A stretch of 64,000 nt of DNA from Hemerocallis citrina (lineage: Eukaryota > Streptophyta > Magnoliopsida > Asparagales > Asphodelaceae). A model generated the notes under the pieces. It was not told the origin of the DNA and did no database searches. It saw nothing but the letters and a program-made list of their open reading frames with translations. This document shows, piece by piece, positions 19,067-29,768 of the stretch. The stretch covers positions 200,999,173 through 201,063,172 of the forward strand of contig CM030366.1 of the NCBI GenBank assembly GCA_017893485.1, read 5' to 3'. Position 1 is the first letter of the stretch. The number at the start of each line of letters is the position of its first letter. The position numbers were made by a program, and so were the translations under genes.

Positions 19067-20040
19067 TTACCCATTCAACACCCTCCGTCAAACTCAAGGT
19101 GGACTAACCAACAACAGTTTGGAGACGGATGGGCTCAAATGGATGAGCTAAGACTATCGACCGTTTGAGACTTTGTAAAGAAGTCGACAATCTCTAAACA
19201 AGTGTAGAGTTGTATGGAAGAGGCAAAGAAGTGAATTGAATAAGGAGTTATGACGCCCTCTCAGGAATCGGATTTGAAGAGGAATCCAATACACATACCC
19301 CTAGCGAATCAAATCTAAAGAGAGTTTTGGTGCATACTCCTTATGAAGGTGGTCTCGATGCATACTCCTCACGAAGCAAACGTGAAGAGAGTCTCGATGC
19401 ATACCCATTACAAAGATGGTCTCTACGCATACTTTCATGAATCAAACTTGAAGAGCGTTTTTATGCATATCCCTCACAAATCAATATGAAAAGGGTTTTG
19501 ATGCATACACATTCTGAAGAATGATCTCCCAATCGAAGAAATGTAGATGCTGAGTGGATCGCATTGGACCTCCTTGCTGATGTATGAAGAGATGACTGTG
19601 TGGCCTTGAATCTCGCCATCAACGAAATGGAGATAACAAGTAGATCTCATCAAATCTCGCCTCGATGGATAAGGAGACGAAGTGGCCTGAAATCTCACCA
19701 TTGATGGAAGAGATGACGAGAAGATGTCTGATCTCGTTGTCGACATGGAGATTGGTTCAGAAATGGAATCAAATACCTTTACTGCAGTCAAACAGTTCAG
19801 AAGAATTGGGTGAGGAATTTCAACAAACACCTCGTTTGCTGAGGAATTCGGTTTCAAATTTTGAGGCTGGATTTGGAGGGGACTCAGATATGATTTGGCG
19901 GAAGCCCAAGCCCACACGAGCAACATCATTATGTCAACAACAGGAGCGGGTGGCGACAAGAACCCTCGAAATCCTAGAACCCATTGGCTTTAATGGAGGT
20001 AAGATCAAGGCTAGAGGAAGCACTGGTTCAATGGAGACTG
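19067..20040. other. Unassigned, with degenerate tandem repeats
   Basis: Between about 19270 and 19510 a unit of roughly 60 bp recurs four or five times with variation (GAAGAGAGT, CTCGATGCATAC, CTCACGAA blocks). The rest has no recognisable family. Frames at 19474-19959 (minus) and 19665-20081 (plus) overlap each other, lack motifs, and are probably chance. Confidence 0.4.
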
Positions 20041-20758
20041 TTTATAATAAGTTAATTTTTATAAAAAAAAATTATAACTGATGTTGTTAATCCAAATAAC
20101 GGTATTAGTTATAAAAATATTTTATAAAAAATTTTATAACTGATGCCTGGAATAACAATATTTTATAAAAAATTTTATAACTGATGCCTGGAATAACGGC
20201 ATCAGTTAGAAATTTTTTTATAAAAAATTAACTTATTATTCATCCTCTTTGAATATTAAGTTAATTTTTTATTCAAAAAAATTTATAGTTGATGCCGTTA
20301 TTCTAAATAACGGCATTAGTTATAATTTTTTTTATAAAAAATTAACTTATTATTCATCATCTCTGATGAATAAGTTAGAATAAGTTAATTTTTTATAAAA
20401 AAAAAATTTATAATTGATTCAATTATTTCAAATAACGACATCAGTATTGAGAATGTCATTATTTGAAATAACGGCATCTGTTATAAGGTTTTCACCCTTG
20501 CAATTTTTCCTCTAAATGGAGACTACAAGCCGTCGAAAAACAAAATAACCTATACCATTACTCTAAATAACGGCATGACACTTTTTTTAAATATAGATGC
20601 CGTTATTGGGAAAAACAACATGTAAATAACCTATGCCGTTTTTTTCAATAATGGTTTTTACTGACGTGTCCAAAAATAAGTTAGTTCACTAATTGTTTTC
20701 GAAAATGGGTCATAGCGTCGAATATTTTTAAAAAGTGGGTCAGTATAGCAAAAAATTC
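20041..20758. mobile_element. Truncated Mutator-type element
   Basis: The right end from about 20450 matches the right arm of the element at 25310-27065: TTGAAATAACGGCATCTGTT, AAGCCGTCGAAAAACAAAAT, then AAGTGGGTCAGTATAGCAAAAAATTC. The left end cannot be found. The 20050-20420 part repeats AACTGATGCC and AATAACGGCAT in both orientations, including a palindrome at 20292-20316. Confidence 0.5.
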
Positions 20759-21083
20759 AAACATAGTGAAATTTTATGTAAAATTCAAATAGTCAAATAC
20801 TCGTGTTTTGGATGTGTCCGACACATCCCACCGATTGGTTAGTTATTCGACGGATTATTATTTATTAGGTTGTATAAGATTCTCAATAGGTGAGTTTTAT
20901 AGGATTTTAATAAACCATGTTTTGAAAAGGTTTTGTATTTTGGTCAGTTTTTGGATAGGTAGTTACTATTCAAAATTGAAAACTTAAGTTTTGTGTTTGT
21001 TGAGAAAGGAAGTCACGATTGTTATTAAGAGGCATTAACGGCTATTATCAAATAGCCAATTACAGTATATAAATAAGAGTCAA

Positions 21084-23012
21084 TTTACTTGAATCCCGAC
21101 ACATAAAATAGGGAGACGTACTTAGCCAACAATTAATAAGATACCATTTTATAAATTGTATTCTCAAATGATCTCTACAATAACTATTGTAACAAATAAC
21201 ATATACTCAACAATTAGTCAAATATTCATCATTCAGAAACCATACTAATATCAACTAAAATCTTCAAACCTTCAATTCAAAAAATCAAAGGCAGAAACCA
21301 TACTAATATCAACTAAAATTTTCAAACCTTCAATTCAAAAAATCAAAGGCTCCACGATCAACACTCTAATCCTGCAAACAAACTATAATTTATAATAGGG
21401 GTAAGCTTTTGCCTAGTGAGCACTATATATACCATAAAATCCAAAAGGAATATTCAAAACTTCATCAAAACTCATAAGACAACTTCAAATATAAATCCTC
21501 TTAAAACATAGAAATTCAACTCCAATTCTTCACTTTCAAAAATATAAATGTGCACATTAAAAATTTAATTTCATGCAATAAATTTAAGTACGCTCACCTA
21601 TTATGATGTCAATCAACCCTTACTCTGGTTGACAAGGTATACGGCACTACAGTCCGTGGTAGAAACAAATAAAATGCGCAACTCATTACTCATAGAGTAG
21701 ACACATCATAGCTCATATGGGTTACTTAAATTCCTGACTCATATATCGATATATTGTTATGTGATGCATACAATACTTAGATATTTTTATAACGAAAATC
21801 AAAACATAAACTTCCATGTTCAATATCTATAAATTTCACAAAAACGTATGCATCATAACTTAAAACTATATGACAAACACTTGATACATAAAAATAAACT
21901 CTTCGCATAATCAACAACTTCATCAACAATTATACAATCACGACGAAAATATCAAAAGAAATACAAATAACTTATTCAGAAACTTTCAATAAAATTCACA
22001 TCAATTATTCATATACATAGACAAAATCATGGAAAAATAATTGTTAACACAATGCATATATCACAATAAACATTAAAGAAACGAAAATAAAAAACAAGAC
22101 ATACGAATCACCACACACCTTAATCGATAATCCAAGATTCAATCCAATTTGTCGACATTGACGGCATCCTCAACCAAACCCTTTATTTCCATGCTTCTCT
22201 TCGCCTTGGTTCATCTACATCATCATCCCCTATAAAGCAGGGATACTCTCCGGGGGTCACGTATCACGTATCTAATACATATCGGATGCGATACGCGCTG
22301 GATACGTGGCGAATACGTATCCGAAGGATTTAATTAAATAAAAAATAAAAATAATATCGGATACGCTTTGGATACGTTGGGATATGTCGAGGATACATCA
22401 GGATACGTTTTTGGATATGTTTTGGGTTTTTTTTGTTTTTTTTTGTTTTGTTTTTCTGCTTTTGTTAATAATGTCATGTAAACACTTGCATAACATACTG
22501 ATGTCCTGTAAATCAGTGATAAGAATAATTATAAGAATAATGATGTCCTGTAAACATGCAGATAAATCAATTACAGAAATTTAATATCAAAGTTGATAAG
22601 AATTTGGAAATATATGATTAATTATTTTTATTTATTTTATTTAAACATATCATAACGTACCCGTATCTTAGTTTTTGACAAATAGGCGTATCCGCGTACC
22701 AGATACGTACCGTATCGGATACGCGTACGCGTATCCATGCTCCCCCCTTCCCCGTTCTTTATTTTTTTCTTTCTTTTGTGTTTTTCTTTTTTTTCTTTTT
22801 TTTCTGGTGGCTCTACGAAGGAAAATAAATGGGAGGGGCGAAACCAAGTTTCTTTTTCATAGAACTCCATAAATTCAAATTTATAATTTACTCCTCAATT
22901 TATAATATTCACACATAGGCCCAAAATCATTGTTATTTGCAATTTAATACAAAAAATCATAATATTCAATTCCCAATAATTACATAATTACCTGAAAATT
23001 TGGGATGTTACA
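21084..23012 (-). repeat. LTR A of a Gypsy-like element (minus), interrupted
   Basis: On the minus strand it starts TGTAACATCCCAAATTTTC at 23012, a typical long-LTR start. It runs through AGGGGTAAGCTTT-type sequence (near 21400) to about 21084. Over 1.1 kb (21090-22200) it is an inverted copy of 23500-24600. A block rich in GATACG/CGTATC (about 22235-22740) is inserted in it. No internal domain, so this is a solo or broken LTR. Confidence 0.6.
22235..22740. repeat. Insertion rich in GATACG/CGTATC words
   Basis: Both edges are packed with overlapping CGTATC, GATACG and GGATACG words in both orientations, so the ends can pair with each other many ways. It is absent from the matching place in LTR B. 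Probably a small DNA transposon; superfamily unknown. Confidence 0.5.
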
Positions 23013-23039
23013 CACTACACTCCTTATAAAAGTATTAAA

Positions 23040-24600
23040 AGTTTTAAAAGTTTTAGGTAATTGCTGAAATTCAATATTATGATCTTTTGGAGTAAGTTGC
23101 AAATATCAATGATTTTCGAGTTATATGTAAATGTTAATTAAGGACTAAATCATGAAATTGAATTTGTCAAGCATTTGGTTTGTTGTTTTGAAAACAATTT
23201 TCTGAAAACAGTTTTCTAAAAACACGCTAACCAAACAAGTTGGAGTTTTCAAAAACAACACCCTAAAAATATAAGGTTGTGCTTGTGTAGAGAGAGAATA
23301 ACTGAAGTTGGAGTTTTGTGAAAACTATTTTCACAAAACACCCTAACCAAACACGTTTTTGGGTTTTGGAAAAAAAAAAAAAAAAAAAGCTTAACCAAAC
23401 AGATAGGTGTACGTATTCCTCTCCCTCCACTTCTTTCCCTTGTGTTCGGCTGGCACAATGGAGGAAAGAAAAGAAGAAAAATGCAAACGAGAGAGAGAGA
23501 GGGTGATGAAGATGATGATGACAAACCAAGGCGAAGAGAAGTATGGAACCAAAAGGTTAGGTTGTTGTTGATGTTGACAAATTGGATCGAAGCTTGGATT
23601 TATCAATTAATGTGAGTGGTGAGTCGTATGTCTTGCTTTTGATTTTGTTTTCTTTAATGTTTATTGTGATTTATGCATTGGGTTAACAATTATTTTTTCA
23701 TGATTTTGTCCATGTATATGAATAGTTGATGCGAATTCTATTGAAGTTTCTGAATAAATTATTTGTGTTTATTTTGATATTTTCGTCGTGATTGTATAAT
23801 TGTTGATAAAGTTGTTGATTATGCGAAGAGTTTATTTTTATGTATTAAGTATTTGTCATAGAGTTTTAAGTTGTGATGCATATGTTTTTGTGAAGTTTAT
23901 ATATACTGAACTCGAAAGTTTATGTTTTAAGATTCATTATAAAAAGATCTAAGTGTTACATGCATCACATAACAATATATGAGTATGTAATTCAGGAATT
24001 TAAGCAATCGCTATAGACTCTCATGTGTCCATTATATGAGTGATTGAGAATTGTGCATTTTATTTGTTCCTACCACAACCTTGTCAACCGGAGTAAGTAA
24101 AGGTTGACCGCACGAGAGAGGGGCGTACTTAAATTTCATTGCATGAAATTAAATTTTTAATGTGCATATTTATATTTTTGAAAGTGAAGATTCGGTGTTG
24201 AATTTATATGTTGTAAAAGGATTTATATATGAAGTTGTCTTATGAGTTTTGATGAACTTTTGAATTTTGTTTTTGTTATTTATGGTATATGTTAAGTTCA
24301 CTAGGCGAAAGCTTACCCCTATTACATTTTGTTTGCAGGATTAGAGTGTAGATCATAGAGCAATTGATTTTTTTGAATTGAAGGTTGGAAGATTTTAGTT
24401 GGTATTAGTATGTATTCTTGTCTATGTTTTAAATAAGGTGAGAATTAAGAACGATGGATATTTGACTAATTGTAAAGTATATGTTATTTGTGAGAATAGT
24501 TATCGTAGAGATCACTGGAGAATATAATTTATAGAATGACTTCTTATTAATTGTTGTCTAACGTCCCCAATTTTATGTGTCCCGGTTCAGGGCGATTACA
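23040..24600 (+). repeat. LTR B of the same family (plus), head to head with LTR A
   Basis: It runs from about 23040 (first bases lost) to 24600, ending CCGGTTCAGGGCGATTACA, the usual end of such LTRs. The U3 ends of A and B face each other with about 30 bp between. B has its own insertion (about 23172-23402) bounded by CATTTGGTTTG and AACCAAACAG, with internal near-repeats of CTAACCAAACA. Confidence 0.6.
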
Positions 24601-25309
24601 CAATCTAGTTTACTTAACATCTTGTACTACACTTGTTCTGACATTTGACAACAAGTGTTTTTTTCTTCTCTCAAAATACACATATTTTCTAGTTAAGTTT
24701 ATCTCTATGACGAACGGCTGACCAGATTCGTAATCTCAAGTGCTCCAAAGAGGCCCAGTGCTGAAGTGTACACATATTCTCAAAATACACATATCTCTAG
24801 GTTTCCACACGACTATTAAGAAACAAGCTATGATCGAGTAAAAATACTCTATATTCTTGGTTTTTCCCTCCAAGGCCCTCGTCATTATTGCTTCCACTTT
24901 CATCCTCTGCCTCCTCCACTTGTCATGGTCTCTGTTCTCCTTCTCCCGCTCTCCAAATTGTCAGCCCTCCTATTTTCTTTTTAGCCTCCTTCGCATGCCT
25001 TCTCCTACCCTCCCCCTCTATGCGTCTCATCCTTATGATGCATCTTGCTCTCCTGTTCTTCTACTCTAGTAACTAACGCTGCATGTTAGAGCCACTGTGC
25101 TTCTATTGGTTACAACTGCCAAAAGAATATTATTGTAGCAACTGACATTAGAGAAAATACCATCCTGGCCAATACTGGATCCTGCCCACTAATCCTCCCC
25201 TAGCAAATAATTGTAATTACAACCAAACTATTAAACAAAATTGTTGCGGACCATTAGTATTGCAACTTCTAAGCAAGCTAATCACGTTATAGTCACCCCT
25301 GCATGCAAC

Positions 25310-27065
25310 GAAAATTTTGCCGTACTGACCCACTTTTTGAAAATATTTGGCGCTCTAAACCACTTTCGAAAACAATTAGTGAACTGACCCAGTTTTGGTT
25401 CCGTCAGCAAAAACCGTTATTGAGAAAAACGGCATAGGTTATTTACATATCGTTCTTCCCAATAACGGCATCTATATTTAAAAAAAGTGTCATGTTGTTA
25501 TTTAAAATAACGGCATAGGTTTTTTTTCGACAGCTTGTAATCTCCATTTAGAACAAAAATTGCAAGTGTGAAAACTTTATAACAGATGCCGTTATTTCAA
25601 AAAACGGCATTCTCAACTGATGTCGGCATCAATCAAAAAAAAAAATTTATAAAAAATTAACTCATTAAGTTATCATAATGTTTAGCTAGTCAAATAGGTT
25701 AGCCACTCAAATGTTTTAAAAAAATTAACTTATTATTGCAACCTGATTGAAATAGGTTAGCCAGTCAAATCCAAATCATTGTCCTCTTTCCTTTTTGAGT
25801 GGCACATCCTAGAATGGACCATAGACTTGGAGAGTCTCTGCCATTGCAGGTTATTCAAAATTGGCTCAAAACCTTTGTACAAGGAGTCTCTGATTTGAGG
25901 TTTGATGTAGCAACCATGGTTGGTGAGTCAAGTATGTCTGCATTGCATTTAAACGTCAGCTGTTGCCCTCAAAAGACAACTGTCAACACAAACTGCTTTA
26001 AATAGTGTGCAGGAGTTAAGAGGGGACAGGAGTTAAGAGGAGACTGCCCACTGATTTTTTTGACTGACAGTTGAGAATGCCGTTTTTTGAAATAACGATA
26101 TCTGTTATAAGATTTTGACACTTGAAATTTTTTCTCTAAATGGATATTACAAGCTGTTGAAAAACAAAATAACTGATATGGCTAAAAAAATAGGATTAAA
26201 TCGGGACCGTTCACATCGGACCCGAATCTTAAAGCTCAGGGGTACAACGGTAATTTCACATGCAAATGGGTCCGAAGCGGGTACTGGGTCTCCTTCTCAC
26301 AGATCCAATAACCCGCAAACGGATCCACCTCAGCTGGGTACGGGTTTCAACCCGCTACCAACCCGATCCGACAAGATACAATCAAGGTCCCTGATTAGAT
26401 CTAAATCAACGGCCATGATTCACAGCTATTTTTTCACTGGGGATTAGGGATTAAATTCCTTAACTGATTATAGGGGATATACCTTATCAGATTACATGCC
26501 TTATCTGATTACGAGGAATATTCCTTACCTAATCACGGGGATTACATTCCTAAAACCAGTCCCTAAGACGCCTATAAATACCCCTCACCCATCTCCATTA
26601 AGGGGTGATCAATCTTTTTCTAGTTAAACGCTCTTTCATAATCATTTCTGGTTACTGACTTGAGCGTCGGAGGGTGCGTCGCCGGGATCAACCCCGGTGT
26701 CTCGCACTTCCATGCAGGTGAACGGCGGGAGTCAACGGTCAAGATCCGGCGGAACAGGTTAGGTGTTTGCTATTCAGGTTTTTCACGAACTCACAAATTC
26801 ATCTGTTTGCCCCCACACCGAAATTAGCGGCAACAATAACCTATGCCGTTATTTCAAATAATGGCATGTAAAATAACGGCATGACACTTTTTTTTAAATA
26901 TAGATGCCGTTATTGGGAAAAACGGCAGGTAAATAACCTATGCCGTTTTTCCCAATAACGGTTTTTGCTGACGTGTCCAAAACTGGGTCAGTTCGCTAAT
27001 TGTTTTCGAAAGTGGGTCAGAGTGCCAAATATTTTCGAAAAGTGCATCAGTACGGCAAAATTTTC
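25310..27065. mobile_element. Mutator-type element with long TIRs
   Basis: Inverted repeats of roughly 300 bp at both ends, starting GAAAATTTTGCCGTACTGAC, are flanked by a perfect 9-bp target duplication GCATGCAAC (25301-25309, 27066-27074). Long TIRs plus a 9-bp duplication identify a MULE. No transposase. A solo LTR (26174-26835) is nested in its right arm; without it the element is about 1.09 kb. It lies in AOX intron 2. Confidence 0.85.
26174..26835 (+). mobile_element. Solo LTR, 662 bp, nested in the Mutator element
   Basis: Starts TGATATGGC and ends GGCAACA, with target duplication ATAAC on both sides (26169-26173, 26836-26840). The interrupted host sequence can be read straight across. 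It contains a clear TATA box, CCTATAAATACCCC (near 26572), and the downstream GAGCGTCGGAGGG and GCCGGGATCAACCCCGG blocks common in plant Gypsy LTRs. Confidence 0.75.
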
Positions 27066-27483
27066 GCATGCAACTGCGTTAAGTTGTAGTTGAGGCAAAT
27101 GCCCCATGGATTAATGTGATGTCAACTACGGCTGAAAAGTGTGTCCTCTTTGCAACTTTAGATAAATTGAGACATTGATATCCTTTATGTTAACTAAGAT
27201 TATGCATATGCGACAATCACACATGGTATCTTCTCCAGTAAGGTATGCAAGGTGCCCTGATATCTACACTTGAAATATGTCCAACAGAAAACTCTTGATA
27301 ATGGAGGATGTATGATGAACTTAATCCAATGCAACCCTCGTGCGATCTAGATTGGAGCTTCACATCAGTCCTTGTAGCAATTACATTCATTATCTACTCT
27401 GCTCAACTCCACTAGTTAGGTATAGTTTGGGGTTAGTTATTAAGATTCCAGGTGATATAAATAAAATAAATTAAAAAAAAGAA

Positions 27484-28105
27484 TTATTAAGATTCAAGGA
27501 TGAAATAAAGAACATCTGAAGTTTCTTAATTAGAATAAGTTAGCTAGGGTGGTATTCATGCAGTATAAAACATCTCATAAAGTATCTAAGATTATGAAGC
27601 ACATACATTTTTACTTGTAAAAAGCATCACGTACGAATCTCACATATCCGATATGACATTACCTATTTCACTACAATGTGTTAGTATGTCATATCGCATT
27701 GTATCCATCTATGCCTCCTCGGTCTTAAATTATGAAACAAGGAATTAGAGTTCATCACAAAGAATGCACAAAAATCAAGTAAGAAATTAATTAGGGTTTC
27801 AAGACCTTGGAGATTCAAGGATCAAATAAAAACCATAACGAAACTTCCGTAGTTAGAATTACTTAGGGTGGAAACATGCAGTATTGAACTTCTCAGACTA
27901 CGAAGCATTAAAGCATCTCACGCTATGAATCACATATACTTGGAACAGAAGATTCACATATTCGACAAGACACTGCCTAGAAATATAATTTTTTATGTGT
28001 TAGTATGTCGCCTCGCATTGTATTTTAACTATGAAATGCAAGGAATAAGTGTTCATCACTAAGAATGCACGAAAATCAAATAAGAATTCGGGTTTTTAGA
28101 CCTTG
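27484..28105. repeat. Tandem duplication at the exon 2/intron 2 border of AOX
   Basis: Units of about 320 and 295 bp (27484-27810, 27811-28105) share GATTCAAGGAT, GGGTGG, CATGCAGTAT, TGTGTTAGTATGTC, CGCATTGTAT, TTCATCAC(A/T)AAGAATGCAC and AGACCTTG. The upstream copy on the minus strand, next to exon 2, contains the real splice donor. The second copy keeps a similar CCAAG/GTCTTG. Confidence 0.7.
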
Positions 28106-28230
28106 AAGAATATATCAGTTGGCCACCGCATCAACTTCACCATCAACAGCGCCAACTCATCCCTCAAAGTGACAGGCACGTGATGCTTCTTTAGATCGAT
28201 GTTCTGGTCCGATGAGTACGTATCCCATGG
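28102..28230 (-). CDS. AOX: AOX exon 2
   Basis: 129 bp, exactly the conserved length, in phase 0 between acceptor TTTTTTAAG and donor GTCTAA. Translation begins [19 protein letters not shown] and ends [17 protein letters not shown] and RWPTD-FF are hallmark AOX blocks. The middle ([15 protein letters not shown]) is more divergent than the rest. Too short and internal to show as an ORF, it was found by searching for AOX between exon 1 and exon 3. Confidence 0.92.
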
Positions 28231-28312
28231 CTTAAAAAAACCCCAAAAATCAAATTATGCCAAAAACAAAAAATAATAATAAATATAAATATAAAAAATT
28301 ACCAAAATGTAC
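28231..28312 (-). other. AOX intron 1, 82 bp
   Basis: GT (GTACATTTTGG) to AG (TTTTTTAAG), AT-rich, joining CFK to PWDTY in phase 0. Confidence 0.85.
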
Positions 28313-28561
28313 CTTAAAACACGACCATTTCCATTCGGTCCCGTCGCTCTTAACGATTTTCGGAAGCGAAACGCCCCAATAACTCGCCTCCACCTTGTCG
28401 TCCTTGGATCCGGTCACTGCCGACTTGTCGTTCCGGTCACCGCCGTCGGTGCCGAGAAGCGGAGGAAATGTGGAGACGAAGCGAAGCGGCGAACGGATCC
28501 GGAGTGGCGGGGTCGAAGAGAGCGTGCGCCCCGCGTGCGATCGGAAGATCGGAAAAGACAT
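28313..28561 (-). CDS. AOX: AOX exon 1 with transit peptide
   Basis: 83 codons from the ATG at 28561. The first 35 or so residues are rich in Arg, Ser and Pro without acidic residues (MSFPIFRSHAGRTLSSTPP), fitting a mitochondrial targeting peptide. An acidic, lysine-rich spacer follows. The exon ends SYWGVSLPKIVKSDGTEWKW-SCFK, the family's block before the first splice site, with the regulatory cysteine C81. The frame seems to run on past the exon only because intron 1 is open for a while. The N-terminus is shorter than in many AOX proteins. Confidence 0.92.
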
Positions 28562-28627
28562 CGAAGAGTGGTGAGAATGTGAGATGAGAGCGAGTGGCTT
28601 GCAGAGGAAGGTAGGGAAGGCGGAGTG

Positions 28628-28637
28628 ATAAATTATA
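28628..28637 (-). promoter_or_regulatory. Possible AOX TATA box
   Basis: TATAATTTAT on the minus strand, about 67 bp before the AOX start codon. Position is right but the motif is common in AT-rich DNA. Only about 330 bp separate the ATG from the hAT elements. Confidence 0.35.
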
Positions 28638-29271
28638 GGTTAGTCTGAATAAATGGAGGGGTGGTTTGGTAATTTCGGGAGTGGGTTTTCTTGTGGTTTA
28701 AGAAAAATTTTGTTTGACCAGGCAACTTTTTTAGAGTAAATTTGCTGAAAACTACTCTACAAAAGTTTTTACCCATTCATACACTTTTTCAGTTTCCTCC
28801 TCACATGTTTAATGTATTCAGTCAAGTAAAAGATACAAGCTACATTTGACCAGGCCGGGTTGGGTCGAACCCGTCCGGGTTGGAACCCAACTAGGGCGGT
28901 TCGGATCGGGTCTGAGTAGGAATGGTAAGTGGGCCGGGTCATCCGCCCACCTGCCCGCGACCCGCACGTATAACCCAGCCCGCGTAACGGCTGTTCGGGT
29001 TCGGGTCGAACCCGTGAACAGTAACGGGTCGACCCAGGTTACCGAAATAGCCAGTTAAAAATCCCAACCCGCTCGCCAACCCGCGGGTCGTGAACCGTTA
29101 GACCCGAACGGGTCTAACGTTCGACCCGCAACGGGTCGACCATTGACCCGCAGGTCCAACGGGTCGCAAAACGTGCCCAACGACACTGTTGAACAGAGAG
29201 CCGTTCTGAACGGCTCTAATGGCAGTTTTTTTTGATTTTTTGGGTTTTTTTAATTATTTTTTTATTTTTAG

Positions 29272-29286
29272 CCTATAAATACCTCC
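29272..29286 (+). promoter_or_regulatory. TATA box of hAT 1 transposase
   Basis: GCCTATAAATACCTCCC, about 490 bp before the transposase ATG, in the 5' part of the element. Confidence 0.5.
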
Positions 29287-29768
29287 CAAAATCCCATCAA
29301 AAAATTCACAAAAAATTCTCTTACTCTCTCTACTATTATAACTCATTTCTAAGCAATTTGTGAACAATTGAAGTATTGAACAAGCAATTCTTGAAGGCAT
29401 ATACATGATCATATTCCGATTGTATCGAAATCAAAATTCAACAACGTCTTGCTCTCTTCAACTCTCGTCCAACTCCAAGTGATCAAGTCTTCAACTCTCC
29501 TTCAAGTTCTCCTCAACTCTTCAATTCCGAAATCGCTTATTTCTACTTCTACTTCTATTCTTATTTTCACGGATTTTTTTATATACGCGTATCCACGGTG
29601 AACGGTATCAAAATTTCATACCTCTCTTCTTATTTATTTTTTGTTGTAGTTATAATTTTTGTTGGTTTTTTTATCTTCTCTATCTCAACCCCCTTGTTTT
29701 CTAGATTTTTTTTATAACTCATCGCTCTAACATTGTGTAGTTTTTTTTTTTACATACATTACTACATT

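Larger units (their letters stand above)
15468..28101 (-). other. AOX intron 2, about 12.6 kb, transposon-filled
   Basis: Runs from the donor AAG/GTCTAA after exon 2 to the acceptor CCTCACAG/AAA before exon 3. It contains in order (left to right) a long-TIR MITE, a Harbinger MITE, a hAT-like element, a truncated Mutator-type element, two LTRs head to head, a Mutator-type element with a nested solo LTR, and a partial duplication next to exon 2. No other AOX exon lies within it. Stretches 15468-16123, 16809-17392, 20768-21083, 24601-25300 and 27075-27480 hold nothing I can name. Confidence 0.8.
14248..28561 (-). other. AOX: Alternative oxidase gene (four coding exons)
   Basis: Gene span for a mitochondrial ubiquinol oxidase that passes electrons from ubiquinol directly to oxygen, bypassing complexes III and IV. 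Exons are 28313-28561, 28102-28230, 14979-15467 and 14248-14307; every junction has GT/AG and phase 0. Together they encode 308 residues. Exon sizes 129, 489 and 57 bp plus stop match the conserved plant AOX layout. The di-iron ligands by position are E137, E176, H179, E227, E278 and H281, with the spacing of the family (39, 3, 51, 51, 3). C81 and C131 match the two conserved regulatory cysteines (CysI, CysII). Intron 1 is 82 bp, intron 2 about 12.6 kb and full of transposons, intron 3 671 bp. I cannot tell which AOX1 or AOX2 isoform this is, nor whether the long intron is still spliced. Confidence 0.9.

Noticed and set aside
19474..20081. Overlapping frames of 161 and 138 residues on opposite strands
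   Set aside because: No domain, no splice context and antisense to each other in an intron.
24857..25076. Short hydrophobic ORFs
   Set aside because: CT-rich sequence translated in two frames; no signal of a real gene.
28307..28582. Plus-strand 91-residue ORF
   Set aside because: Antisense shadow of AOX exon 1; no motif.
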